Positions 45,909-57,543 of a stretch of DNA of 64,000 nucleotides are shown piece by piece (position 1 is the stretch's first letter; every line of letters begins with the position of its first letter). Location: positions 30,774,771-30,838,770 of the forward strand of contig NC_081543.1 in assembly GCF_901000735.1 (NCBI RefSeq). Direction: 5' to 3'. The notes under the pieces are model-generated. The model was not told where the DNA came from. It searched no databases and was given only the letters and a program-made list of their open reading frames with translations. The position numbers and the translations under genes were made by a program. This DNA comes from Corylus avellana (taxonomy: Eukaryota; Streptophyta; Magnoliopsida; Fagales; Betulaceae).

Positions 45909-46683
45909 GTTTTTCCTTCTTTTACAAATTATGGATAGCAAATTTAGGGTATTTGTGCACTATATAGTGTCGCTTTATTTCGTGCATAAGCTATGGTTAT
46001 TATTAATTAACTTGCTTTATCATTTTATTGTTTTGAGAATTTGAGACCTTACGATTAAAATAAAGGGTATAGTTTTGCTTGTAATTTTCTTCTGTCTTTT
46101 CGAGTACTTCTAAGTTATCACAACTAGTCTATGGCTTAGAATTTGTGAAAGAACCATATATATATATATATGGTTCATAATATAGTTTAGCTTATGGGGG
46201 CAAATTCCTAGCTTATAAAGAAATTTATGTGGTTGAAGAGATGATTCTTTAATAGAATCATCTTTTATGTGACTTTAGTGCATCATTTGGATTCTGCTTT
46301 CTAGCATATTTGTGGCTTTTTTACTTTATGATTATTGCCGCGTCAGCATTAAAATATATTTTAATTAAAAAAAAAAAAAATTCTTGGTTATATATATATT
46401 TTAATCTTTTGGTTCAATTCAATTGAACTGCAATTTGAACTGCAATCCTTCCAAAGTAACAGTCATAATATCTAGGGAAATGTTAGTTGCTCTCCTAGTG
46501 TCCTCTTAGTCATTGGTTGATATTATTTTTTAAAAACCAAGTGAAAGAAATAAGAGTCACTTTCTTATTTCAAGTGAGAGAAATAAGCATTAGATTCCCA
46601 CAACATAATCAAAACATTGCTAATCATTTAACATGCTTAGCAACAATATGATCCAATCTCTAATAAAATGTAAAACTACTTAC

Positions 46684-46761
46684 CCGCATTTACAAGGAGT
46701 GTGAAGATAAAAAAAAAATAGTGAAAGAAAATAGCGAAGAATCAAACAAATTCTTAGCCAT
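46684..46761 (-). pseudogene. Defensin-like gene, copy C, exon-1 relic
   Basis: The ATG and the GTAAGT donor are still present, but deletions and insertions in between shift the signal-peptide frame, which ends in a stop before the donor. No exon 2 follows at the expected place. It is clearly dead. Confidence 0.75.
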
Positions 46762-46849
46762 GTTTTTCCTTCTTTTGCAAATTATGGATAGCAAGTTAAG
46801 GGTATATATGCACTACATAGAGTAGCTTTATTTCGTGCATAAGCTTTTG

Positions 46850-47072
46850 GGATAACTGGTAATTTAATATGATATTAGAGTCAAAGGTCTTAGATCGAAC
46901 CTTGACTCCGTCAAATCACCCTATTTAAATTAAATATTTCATGTGTTGGACTTCACCTATTAAAAGGGAGTTTGAGCCCACACGTGAGTAAGAGTGTTAA
47001 ACTAATGATTAAGTGATTAAATTTATATATTTCTAGTAGCTTAAGCTTATGGGATAACTAGTAATTTAATAT
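46850..47072 (+). mobile_element. Truncated TRIM-like LTR element
   Basis: The 5' part is a truncated LTR ending 'gtaatttaata', followed by TGATATTAGAGTC, a decayed form of the initiator-tRNA primer site TGGTATCAGAGCC. A full-length right LTR runs from TGTTAA at 46995 to about 47072. It is related to the complete element at 53031-53236. Units A and B lack it at the aligned position. Confidence 0.65.
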
Positions 47073-47890
47073 GGTTATCATTATTTAATGATAACTTGCT
47101 TTATTATTTTATTGTTTTTAGAATTCGAGACCTTATGGTTAAAACAAAGGGTATATTTTGCTTTTAATTTTCAACTGTCTATTCAAATACTTCTAAGTTA
47201 TCACAGCTAATTTATGGCTTAGAATTTGTCAAAGATTAACCAATTATATATGGTTCATAATATAGTTTAGCTTCTGGGGGCAAATTCCTTATACAGCAAT
47301 TGTCTTGATGTGGTAGAAGAGATGATTCTTTTTAGAGCATCAGTTGGATTCTGCTTTCTAACATATTTGTCACTTTTTACCTTATGATTCTTACCATGCC
47401 AGCATTAAAAATATATTTTAATTTTTAATTCTTTTGTCCACCTGTGAAACAAGTCCCCACTTCTTGGTTATATATATTTTTAATCTTTTGCTTCAATTCA
47501 ATTGAACTACAATTTTATCCAGTATTTTTTATTGGAGCTATACACCTTTATCAATTTATGTACTTTGAGTCATTTATGTTTAAATAAATAGCTCAAAATG
47601 GAATTCCCAAATAAAGTTGGAGCTTTTACTTTGTTCTTTTGTCCGACAAATTGTATAGTATTATAGGACTTATCTACCTCTTTAGGTGGGTGAGCGGATT
47701 GTTTGGGACTTGTTCAGACATATGGGCCCATAGTGGCTCTCTTATATTTTCTGTCTGAATCGCTAACAATTCAAACAACAAAATTAATAAAAATCCCTAT
47801 CCACGTACTCTAGGATGAAACCTTCAATTGAAATTTTGTTCAAAAAGAATATGTTTGTATCCTAGAAGGCCAATATTGCAAGCTATTAAA

Positions 47891-48480
47891 ATATTCATTG
47901 AATGATCAATAGTAATTTAAACATGTTATTAAAGCAAAAATTTTGAATTCAAACTTTGTCTACATAATTCATTCACATTTCAATTGAATACTCTACGTGC
48001 TAGATCTCATTTGAGCCCCCTCATAGCTTAAACTTTTGAAATAAATAGTAATTTTGAATTACACAAAGTCAGATCAATTTTTTTTTTTTTTTTTTTTTGT
48101 TTGGTTTAGTATGATCTACTAAAACCCACCTAAATGGAAAATGATGATCCTTTTAAGCATGCCCTGGATATAATAATATGTTTGGAGTTCGTTAGATGTT
48201 CAGAAACTACATGGAAATGCAACCCAATTGAAAGAAAAAAAAAAAAAAAAATCAAATAGAGCTTAAATCTGTCAAAATACATGAATAAACATGGACAATG
48301 ATGATCTATTAATCATGCTATGGATTTGACTGGGGCTTTGTTAAATGTGTGGAAACTACATGGAAATGAACCCAAAAGAAAAAATCAAATAGAGTAATTC
48401 TGTCAAAATACAAGAACAGAATCATCACCATCCATCCCATTTCATAAACAAATGACACAAAAAAAAAACTGAGAGAGAAT
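47891..48480. other. Intergenic and 3' flank of the BTB gene
   Basis: A T homopolymer lies at 48079-48098 and an A run at 48236-48250. The last 150 bp are likely the 3' UTR of the BTB gene. No gene is seen. Confidence 0.45.
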
Positions 48481-49779
48481 TCAAAGGCTAACAGTGGCAT
48501 TGTTAACACTGTCTAAGCCCTGCACTAATCTTCTCTTTGCAGACTTGGTTCTGTAACACCAGACCTCAAAAGCCTCAGTCAAGTCGGGAAACCGAAGGAG
48601 TTGCTGAGTTTTCATCCAGTCTGCAAGAATATCAGCCTGATCATTTGATGGCAATGCCAGAATCAATGAGACTATTGCACCCTCGATGCTCTGACAAAGG
48701 TCTTCATTCATCTTGTAAGGAAAACCGGTCTCCTCATTGCCCTTTGAATCCAAGAGAGGCTTCATCTTTCTTATGTAAGGGAGCCATGTCTTCAGCAGCA
48801 GCACCCGGCATGGTGCTGGAACAATCACATTGCCATAGCCAACTGCTTCCAAGACTTTTACAGTCACTTCTATCAACTTTACTTTCAAACCCCACATAAT
48901 ACAATCAAGTTTCTTGTCTTCCATGATCCCCAAAACACTAGCAGAGATTTCAGCCCACTTTGACACAAAGTCCTGCATTAAGTCCATCTTGGGAAGTATG
49001 TTACACATCCATTCAATATCAGATAAAGCCTGCAGAATTTTACCCTCTGCTGTCTCATGTGCAAGGTCAGACTCCAAAAGCAGTGAGGATAACTCATTTT
49101 CAAATGAAGAACAAAGCTTGGGAAGACCAACTCTTACGACTGATTTTACTTCATGATCTGCCTTTACTAATGGTGTATCTTCATCTTCCCCCAGCATGTA
49201 TTCAACTTGTTCTTGAGCAGAAGTCTTGAGCTCGTCTCCAAATGGAGGATATGATCCACCAATGGACATGGCAAAGCGAACTGCAGAAATAAAAACATTT
49301 TTTGAGGCACTTAACTCTACAGGCTGGATCCTGGCTAATATGGGCATGGCTATTGGACCCAATTTAGTCACTGCTTTCAAAATTTGTTCCTCTTCCTTGT
49401 CCTCCCAAGGAACGGCTTCCAAGTATTGGATGCAGCTCTGTGCGATTTCTTCACAATCCAAGGCAACAGCCGTTTGCAAAATACCAATAGCAGATTTAAC
49501 AGAGCCCAAGGACTCCAGAATCGAGTCTCCAGAGAGATACAGCAGCCTCAAAAGATTAACATGGTCATCATAGTCAAACTCTGAGCAGTGAATATCAATG
49601 CAAGTACTAGCGCCTGGATGGGATAGCTGACTGGCAAAGCATTTGCTCCTATTTATGAGGATGGAAGAGTGAGAGTAGAAACATTCAGGTCTTCCTTCTC
49701 TATTTTTCAAGCGTATGATGGTGTCACTGGTGCTCCGGTCACCAAGTTTGCAAGTCTCGGCGACTATGGTTTTGTCCAT
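48481..49779 (-). CDS. BTB/POZ domain protein, At3g05675-like
   Basis: A single open frame gives 432 codons plus stop. The N-terminal BTB/POZ domain covers about residues 18-120: SDTIIRLKNREGRPECFYSH, SSILINRSKCF and a DYDDHVNLLRLLYLSGDS-like segment. A long helical region follows, including WMCNILPKMDLMQDFVSKWA and LPSNDQADILADWM, with WCYRTKSAKRRLV near the end. Length and the order of these blocks fit the plant family represented by Arabidopsis At3g05675. Such proteins are thought to act as substrate adaptors of CUL3 ubiquitin ligases, but no substrate is known. The coding region has no intron; a 5' leader intron is likely. Confidence 0.9.
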   Translation of the reverse strand: MDKTIVAETCKLGDRSTSDTIIRLKNREGRPECFYSHSSILINRSKCFASQLSHPGASTCIDIHCSEFDYDDHVNLLRLLYLSGDSILESLGSVKSAIGILQTAVALDCEEIAQSCIQYLEAVPWEDKEEEQILKAVTKLGPIAMPILARIQPVELSASKNVFISAVRFAMSIGGSYPPFGDELKTSAQEQVEYMLGEDEDTPLVKADHEVKSVVRVGLPKLCSSFENELSSLLLESDLAHETAEGKILQALSDIEWMCNILPKMDLMQDFVSKWAEISASVLGIMEDKKLDCIMWGLKVKLIEVTVKVLEAVGYGNVIVPAPCRVLLLKTWLPYIRKMKPLLDSKGNEETGFPYKMNEDLCQSIEGAIVSLILALPSNDQADILADWMKTQQLLRFPDLTEAFEVWCYRTKSAKRRLVQGLDSVNNATVSL

Positions 49780-51400
49780 GTATGAAGAGGATTACGACCA
49801 AATTCATGCTTTATGCAATCAAAAGAGCCACGCTCACATTAAGTTCAACTGTAGAAAAAAAAAAATAGTCAATCCGCATAAATTCCACATGTATGACAAA
49901 TATATTTATGTTCGACAAAGTATTACAACGCAGCGGCTAACTGTTACATTTAAATACTGCAAAACTAGCACAAACATGCTCATCGTTGTGTATGTCTCCA
50001 ATGGCATAAGAACATGCATGTCTACAAAATGTGACTTGGGAAACGTGCTGTATTTGGGATCATATGCCACTACATACCCAGAAAAGCAAACAAGATAACT
50101 AGACTTGCTATAAGAAAAGAAAATCCCTGCAGAAACAAGTATGTCTAGAAACACTTAAAACTCAGGGCTATCTTAAGCTGGCTGATAATTATATCTATCT
50201 TGGTTTCAGCATCAATAGAGAAGTCATTGTTTTCCCACAAGGGATGAAATGAAAAGAAAACTATCACTGGTTCTCCCACGTAGCATTCCCCTGGTGTTAT
50301 GCCTCACAAACTAACATGCCTCATAGCAGAATCATTACCCATCCACAATGGCAGGGTATATGACCCTTGTAAATTCTTTTACATGCGATAACATGATCAT
50401 ACCACAAAAGAAATACAATTTGGCAATCAACATTCATCATAGATTAACTTAATCTAATACAAACCTCAGCTGTAACTTACCATTGAAAACCAATTTCCAA
50501 GGGGAAGGTTGGCCAAGGACTTATAAACACATGATTAAGATTGTACTTAAGCCATTTGTGATACTTAGGATCGTAACATACCACCACACTTCCAAATCCA
50601 ACGTCCACAGCAGCTCAAGCTATCCCATAGGTCGCCTTTTCCATGACTAGAACATATAATCGGAGGGTGTCCAAAAAGTTAAGATTGCACTTAAACCATG
50701 TGAAACACAGAGGATCATAACATTAACTAACACAACCCAAGCCTCAAGTTAGAGGGATGGGATGGGTACGTTTGGTGAAAGTCCCAACTTTTTCCTATGA
50801 CAGTCAAGGATTATCTCAGCCACTTTTCCTAATCCACCCCAATTCCCAAACCTGTTACTGACAAATCTCAGACAAATTTCTAATATTATCACGTTTAAAG
50901 TTTCCAACTTTCATGTTATCCAAACAGAACCTATATATCAAACCATATCGTTAACAAGACTCCTAGCCTGATTGAACCCATATTTGCAATTCCTGCATAC
51001 TGCAGCTCTTATACAGCTAATTCACGTATCAATGTTTTATTTGGGAAGCATCTAATTCGTTAATTTTTTATTTTTTTTTTTTATTTTTTTTTTCCTGAAA
51101 TAGATTCCTGGTTAAACGAGAAGCGAAGAACAAAACCCAAATTTTTTCCTCAGAAGCTGCTAAATGAAAATCAAATTTCCCATTTAAATCTATGCCAAAA
51201 TCCCCCCCAAAAAAAAAATGCAGAGAAAAAGGAAATCAAAAGTGCAGCTAAAATATGCGTTGGAGAGCACAAATCGATACAAAGAGGAAGATTTTCCAAA
51301 TGGGTAATCGTCGAAAAAGCTACTAACCTTGTAAAAGGGCACAGAAACGCATCAACTAACCGCAGGTGAGCTTGTCTTTCCGAACTTCCTAAGTAGACAT
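49780..51400 (-). other. Probable 5' leader and leader intron of the BTB gene
   Basis: On the minus strand a donor AAG/GTTAGT occurs at about 51327, and pyrimidine-rich sequence with an AG lies upstream of the ATG. The 1.5 kb between has no coding signal. This would put the transcription start near 51400. Confidence 0.4.
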
Positions 51401-53025
51401 TTTGAAGCCCTCCATTAGATATTTAGGACTCTTTTTGAGTCCAGCTTCAGTTGTCACCAACATGAAAAAAGCCGAAAGTGGCGAATGACACCTATGCCCT
51501 TCTGGTAAGTTAAACATGAGACTTTGCACACTGACAAGTGGCATATAGCAGATTACTCTAAGGGCAGAATTGGCTGATAGAACTTTTCTCGTAACCCGCT
51601 TCAAAAAATTAAACTGACATATGCCTAAAATATATAAGTAACCCTCACATATATTTTTCAGAATTTAGCCAAGTCAAAATTACATATATTTTCTATAGAC
51701 AATTTTGACCGTTTATTTTTTATTTTTTATTTTTAATAAAATTAAGCCAAACCTTAATTTTAATTCAATTTTGAACACATGAGATGTTGTTTGGGACATA
51801 ACCCTAAAGTGGGTGAGAAATGATTGGAAGAGACAAGTGTTGTTGTGTTTGATTAGAGACATGTTAGCAAAACCACCTTTGTTTAACCCTTTTTATAGAG
51901 TAAATTAAGTGGGATTACCCAAAGGGCAAAGAATGTGAATAAAGGAATTGAAAGTTGAATTGGGTAAGGCAACTTTGATATCCTTTATGGGTAGTTTCAT
52001 TTGATTTTGCTAACTTTAAGGGTGAGGGGCTCATAGTCCCAAAAAGTAGCAATTTTTTTCAATTATTTTTCTCTCAACTTGCACAAGTTGCTCATGCACG
52101 TGCAATTGTTTAATGCTCTCTAGCCAAACAGGGGAAATAAATTTGAGTGGGATGATATTAAGCATGGATCACGACAATTATTCGAATATTTAATCTCCTC
52201 CGATAGGAGATTCTTTGCAATTATTTTTGCATCGGAGTAGGTAATTGTGAGAGGTTTATGATAGAATTAGAAAATGTTTGAACTGTCTCCAAACAAAAAA
52301 ATCTTATCAAGAACTCTTTACAATCGTAGAAAATTTCTTGCGATATGAAAGAGAGATTGTAGGAAATTCCGATCATTTAGTTCATTGCATAGATTCAATA
52401 AAATATATATATATATTCTAATGAAATGCATGTGAAGTTGTTATGACCCTATCGTCTTAGTTATATTCCATTACAAGGTGTTCCTTCGTTAAACCTCCAT
52501 TATACTTGAACTAAAGAGAAATATTATACACACTCTTACACTTTCAAGTGCATACTTCTTGACGTGATAATAAAAATCTCTACTAAAGTTTGGATAAATT
52601 ACTATTAAATTTTGGGTCTATTGATAAATTTTACTACCACATCAAAGAGTGTGTACTCGGGAGTATATCTAACATTTCTCCATAACAAAAATATATAAAG
52701 GTTACAATATTTCTTTTTTATCCATCTAAGTAAAGCTAATAATATTTGATACGACCAACAAATCAACACGAATACGATACAAAATTAAAAGGTTAAGGTT
52801 TAGTGTAATAGAGTTCGTGTAAAAAAGGGCCGACTCGGTTAGACACAATTAATATATAGATCAAATTAGTATCAATCTGATTAACTTGCATAACCCATTT
52901 GGCTCTCTTTAGATCTTAAGAAAAATTAGTGAAAAGAATTGGCATTGCTTGGCAAACTGCTGAAACATTAGCTTCCCTTTCCGAGGCATCTTAAGAGGTG
53001 GGCATGAGGGATGAAGCCCTATCTT
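51401..53025. other. Intergenic, no gene seen
   Basis: The sequence is AT-rich, and 52740-52900 resembles an eroded retroelement ('caacacgaatacgatac'). No recognisable coding sequence. Confidence 0.45.
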
Positions 53026-53241
53026 CTTTGTGTTAAAGTATTAATTAAGTGATTAAATTTACATCTTCCTATAAGCTTAAGCTTTTGGAACAAATGATGA
53101 TTTAACATGGTATCAAAGCCAAAGATATATGAATCAAATTTTGACTCGTTCAAATCACTTCCCATTAAATTAAATATTCCACGCTTATTACTTCTTCCTA
53201 TCAGCTTAGGTTTTTAGAAAAACTGGTAGTTTAACACTTTG
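53026..53241 (+). mobile_element. TRIM retrotransposon with 5-bp target duplication
   Basis: The element at 53031-53236 starts TGTTAA and ends TTAACA. It has a 77-bp left LTR (53031-53107), a primer binding site TGGTATCAAAGCC at 53108-53120 matching initiator tRNA-Met with one change, and a 5'-shortened right LTR ending at 53236. CTTTG flanks it on both sides (53026-53030 and 53237-53241). With only 206 bp and no proteins it fits terminal-repeat retrotransposons in miniature. Confidence 0.8.
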
Positions 53242-54000
53242 CCATGAGCCTTGTTATTATATGAACTAGAAAGTCATCAAAGTGCAGATGGTTTTGGATT
53301 ATATATATAGATATAAAGCTCTTTTTTTCTTTTTTTCTTTTTTTTTTCTTTTTTCCTTTTTTCAATTAAATGTCCTCACCTAAGTGGCTTATATTATTTC
53401 CACAAACACTAATTTTGAATTTTATTCCAATTTCTAACAAAAAAAGAGAAAGAAAAAAAAATGCTACTCTTCATTTAAAATAATAAAAAAAAAGGATTAA
53501 CCATACTCTTCTTAACATAAGAATGCTTTTGGTGTCAAACACGCATTTTTAAACAAAATTGGAAAATTTGTTTTGATTGGTAGTGCAAAAAAAAAAAAAA
53601 AATGAAGGTTTAAAAACGTGAAAAAAAAAAAAAAAAAAATTACATGCAAGATTTTAGAAGTAAATACAATCGTAATTTTATAAAATATTTAATTATATTT
53701 TAAAATCGCTATTTTTAAACAGGCTTTAAACCTGCTGGAACAACGGACACCAATTACTAAGCAAGTGAATCAATAAATCGTGGGATGCTCTAGCCCAATC
53801 CAATTTTATTGACCCACATATATTCTACTCGATGCAAAACATCCTCATGGGCCATGCCTCCCCCATACTGGAAAGGGCTTACAAAATGGCTACCGATTAT
53901 GGACCAAATCGTTGTGGCCTGGATTTTCTTTCTAGTGAAGCCCATTTCTCTAGTCTATAATACTTGGAGATTTGAAAATTGGCAATTGTTCCCGATAACG
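53242..54000. other. Intergenic, A/T-rich
   Basis: Long T/C and A runs (53315-53360, 53586-53640). No gene seen. Confidence 0.4.
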
Positions 54001-54005
54001 TGTTA

Positions 54006-54198
54006 AGAGTATGTTTGAGAATGCATTTGAGAAACATTTTTTTAGCAAAAGCATTATTTTTATGCTTCTGTCAAAAGTGTGTTTTGGTCATTTTAGATCC
54101 TTAAAAACGGTTTCAATTTTTTTTACCAAATGTGTATTTCTTCAAACGAACTTTTTGAATGTTAAACGCACTTTTAGACTCCTCAAACAGACCCTAAA
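54006..54198. mobile_element. hAT-like MITE
   Basis: The left end GAGTATGTTTGAGAATGC and the reverse complement of the right end, GGGTCTGTTTGAGGAGTC, are imperfect terminal inverted repeats of the 'GGGTCTGTTTGG' type seen in plant hAT MITEs. I did not find a convincing 8-bp target duplication. Confidence 0.5.
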
Positions 54199-54690
54199 TG
54201 TCACGTGAATTTACAAATCGGCGTAATAATTCACGTTGACTATCACATCAATCATAATCAAATTTAATCGTTTACTGATTGACATAAAAACACTTGGAGT
54301 ACTACAACAAAATCAATTACAAATTGACATGACAATTTATAATTAGTGAAATACTTAAAGAGTATATGATTAACTAGATTGGTTGCTTATTTATTTCACA
54401 AATTATGAACCATACGCTAGTTTGAAAAAAAAATTATAGTAAAAATTATAATACCCGAATACCATCACATCAATTTATAAGAAATTTATAATATCAATCT
54501 AATTATGAAGATAACGCAAAATGGATTTTGATCCTTTAGATTCTATCTTATAAATCACATAGTGGAGTTTCTTAGAATTTCCAACTATTGAAAATAAATA
54601 ATAATTTTTATATTAAATTAATGTTAATCGTACAAAAAGAAAGCAACACAACAACACAAGGACAAAAATAGACACACTGAACAAAAGGGT
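54199..54690. other. AT-rich segment with dispersed-family members
   Basis: It contains two members of the 'gacatgacaatttataa' family (54315 and 54466). No gene. Confidence 0.4.
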
Positions 54691-54699
54691 CAGTGATTA

Positions 54700-54965
54700 C
54701 GTCTGATTCCATCATCGTGCCTGACACAGTCATCATTCAACCCAAACCCATTATGATGACGTGGCGGAATGAGACGTCCGGGGACCACATCATCTCGGTG
54801 GTCCCCGCAGCAGTCGAGCCCCTCGCCCAACCACAGCACGGAGAGGCTCGCTGCCCCCTTTATCACCGGCATAGAAGCCCTCAAAATAACCGCCGTCTGA
54901 TCGACCCGTCAATCAAAGTCATGAGACTACCACGTGTTTGGCCATACATGGAATGACCGGCTCTC
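54700..54965. promoter_or_regulatory. GC-rich island with ACGT elements
   Basis: It contains TGACGTGGC near 54757-54765 and a G-box CACGTG at 54931-54936, and is much richer in GC than its surroundings. An 87-codon frame here has no recognisable domain. The island could be an orphan promoter; no gene follows on either strand. Confidence 0.3.
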
Positions 54966-56568
54966 GATTCTCGCGCACCAAAGTAATGGTCCACAGCTTT
55001 TGTAGCTGATAGCTACCGACAATGACCAGGGCGATGATTCTCTAGGGCTTGGCTTATTATAATCCATTACATAATGGCATATTCTTTGGAACTCCTCTCT
55101 CGCTTGATGTTTTTAATTAGAGCATAATCTTTGCATTAACTTAGAGCATGTGCTTCATAATCTAACCAGTGGCCGTCGAGCGCGCTATTGCGAAAGTGTT
55201 GACTGTTAGCGTATTCAGGTTTTTTTTTTTTTTTTTTGGGTTCAAAAGTAAAATAAGAATTCAAATAAGTAATTGTTGTTATCTAAAGCATAAAATTCCG
55301 CCAAATGTCACTTGATTGATAATGGCAAGGTCATCGAATGCACGAGAGAGAGAGAGAGAGAGAGAGAGAGGGTTGAAAGTTTTCCCCTTTTTTATCATGT
55401 GGATTCCTTTGACGTATAAAACTAGACAAAGACTCTGAATTATTAAAAAAATTAAAAAATTCAATTCAATTTGAAAAAAAACTTTGCTTGCTTAGGTATT
55501 GATCGTTCTCTAATTAGTCAATATGTTTAGGTATTCTCTATGGTATGTAACTATTCTATTAGTTGACATTTTTTTTTTCTTTTCTATTCTAGTTAACAAG
55601 TATTTAAATATATATCATGCATGTGAACTCTTTGTATTCTTATTCAAGTATCCTAATCCCTTTGGATTGTTGACTTAACTTGCAATATTTAAACATAAAG
55701 GATGTATTATCAAAATATGTTAGAGCTATTTTTAGTTTATTAACTCCTTAATCACTTAACACGTATCTAAATATGTCATTGATGCGAAATCTTTAATTAA
55801 AACAAGTGGATTATGTATGGTAAAAGTTAGGTTTTGGTTATGTTTTATTCATTTTAACATTTAACTTTTGGGTTATTGTTTTAGTACTGTTATGAGCGCG
55901 TGAGACACTTAGACAATGAACATTGAGAGTACTTCACCACTGAAAGAAGAATTTTCTAAAAACTAAGAAATATGCCGTCTAATGAGCCCGGATTGATTGT
56001 AATTTTTTGTTCGAACAACATAAGACCTATTTATTTGTCGAACAATTTAAGATTTATTCGGACAAATGGGTCGGACTCTCTAGTCATGCTATATATATGC
56101 TTGGGATCTTTACCAATGGTTCAAATCTCTGCAGTTTCTCAGACGACTGATGAGCCGCAGGGGACATATGAAAGTTACACGAAAAAATGGTGTAAATCGA
56201 AATAGAGGAGTGAGGGTGAAAAGGGTAAAAGAGTAGAGAGTAGAGAGTTATAGGAGAGAGTGATAGCAGAGAATCGTTGCTTAGCGTAGGCAGGTGTTGC
56301 AACACAGACAGAGAGTAGACATTCTCTGACGACGGTTTTGCCGAGGTGAGAAAATGATTGTCGGAGGTGTAGCGTAGGGCAAGAAGCTTTTTGTTGGTTT
56401 CCAAGGTTGGGACCCACATGCTTTGGTGGACCTGTAGGAGTGGGGCCTGCCTGCGGAGGAGACCACCTTCTCGAATGCATGCAGCAGTATCATGATTATA
56501 TCATTAGTGCTGTAACTCTTCTTTGCATTTCCTAATAAATGCCAGCCCCCCTGGGCCTCTTGCACTCT

Positions 56569-56626
<58 letters not shown>

Positions 56627-57460
56627 AATAAGAGGAATGTTAAAAAGTTACACTTTTATCTTACTACTATCATATTATATTGATGTGACACTATCAATTA
56701 ATCATTAAGTTAACTCTTGTTAAAAAAAATTAAATCTAGTGGTTGATTGAGAGTAGGATAAGATAATAACATGATAAAAGTATGGTTTATAAATGACTCA
56801 AAATGAACAATTAAAAGGTTGTTGGGTACTGTAACTTCAGCCTAGTAAAATAAGATGCGACGATCGTATGGTTTTTAGCATTTCTTGTTTTCTTATAATC
56901 CTTTAGAAGGTAACTGATAGTTACGTTTTATTGAACTAAGTGTCATGTAGACTGTTCTCCGTCAAGTGTCGGTCCATATTTCAATAGTTGACGTGATAAT
57001 TATCACGTGAATTATAACGTCAAGAAAAGATATAATACCCTAACTACACTCCACAAAATATCTCGAACTAGGTTGCCTCCACATTTAAAATTCTAGTTTC
57101 GCCCCTCTTGGACAAGAGAAATTTGCATTAAAAGTGATGTCCCATAATTCCTTAATGCAATGGTATAGTCAAAACCAGTGAGAAAGTTGCCCATCTCCAT
57201 CTCCATGCATTAACCAAATATATATGAATTAATTTGTTTCATCGAGAAGGAATGCTTTTGATCAAAACCGTGTGGAGATGATCACTGCAAGGTAAATTAT
57301 TTCTTTGAGCAAATTATTTTGTCTAATAAAGTTAATTAATCCAGCTCTTAATTAGGCAGTGCATGGTTACCATATATTTACCAAAACTCCAGTCCAGTCA
57401 AGTCATGCTATGAATCTTGGCATGCACATTATCATATGCATTTCCGGTTGTTGGAGAGTG
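54966..57460. other. Intergenic, microsatellite-rich
   Basis: (GA)n lies at 55344-55371 and a compound (CT)n(AT)n at 56573-56626. No gene recognised. Confidence 0.45.
56573..56626. repeat. Compound (CT)n(AT)n microsatellite
   Basis: About 16 CT followed by about 10 AT dinucleotides. Confidence 0.95.
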
Positions 57461-57477
57461 CTTTCTATCCACACACA

Positions 57478-57478
<1 letters not shown>

Positions 57479-57541
<63 letters not shown>
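57479..57541. repeat. Compound (CT)n(AT)n microsatellite
   Basis: About 17 CT followed by about 15 AT dinucleotides, the same arrangement as the tract 0.9 kb before. Confidence 0.95.

Positions 57542-57543
<2 letters not shown>

Larger units (their letters stand above)
44417..46531. repeat. Tandem segmental duplication, unit B
   Basis: The unit starts with the same 'accggttatttgg' as unit A and stays collinear through the PPR fragment, the defensin-like locus and the sequence up to 'gatattatttttta'. It has an extra 26 bp near 44430 and lacks about 110 bp of unit A near 42985-43060. Confidence 0.85.
46579..47890. repeat. Tandem segmental duplication, unit C (partial, rearranged)
   Basis: The unit matches unit A from 'gcattagattccc' (A 42299) onward, without the PPR fragment and the defensin exon 2. 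It is interrupted by a TRIM-like insertion at about 46850-47072 and ends with the segment shared with 44170-44416. Confidence 0.8.

Noticed and set aside
48537..49573. Several plus-strand frames opposite the BTB gene
   Set aside because: They are shadows of the long BTB coding frame on the minus strand.
51389..51604. 71-codon minus-strand frame near the BTB leader
   Set aside because: No similarity to a known family was recognised; it may be part of the promoter or leader.
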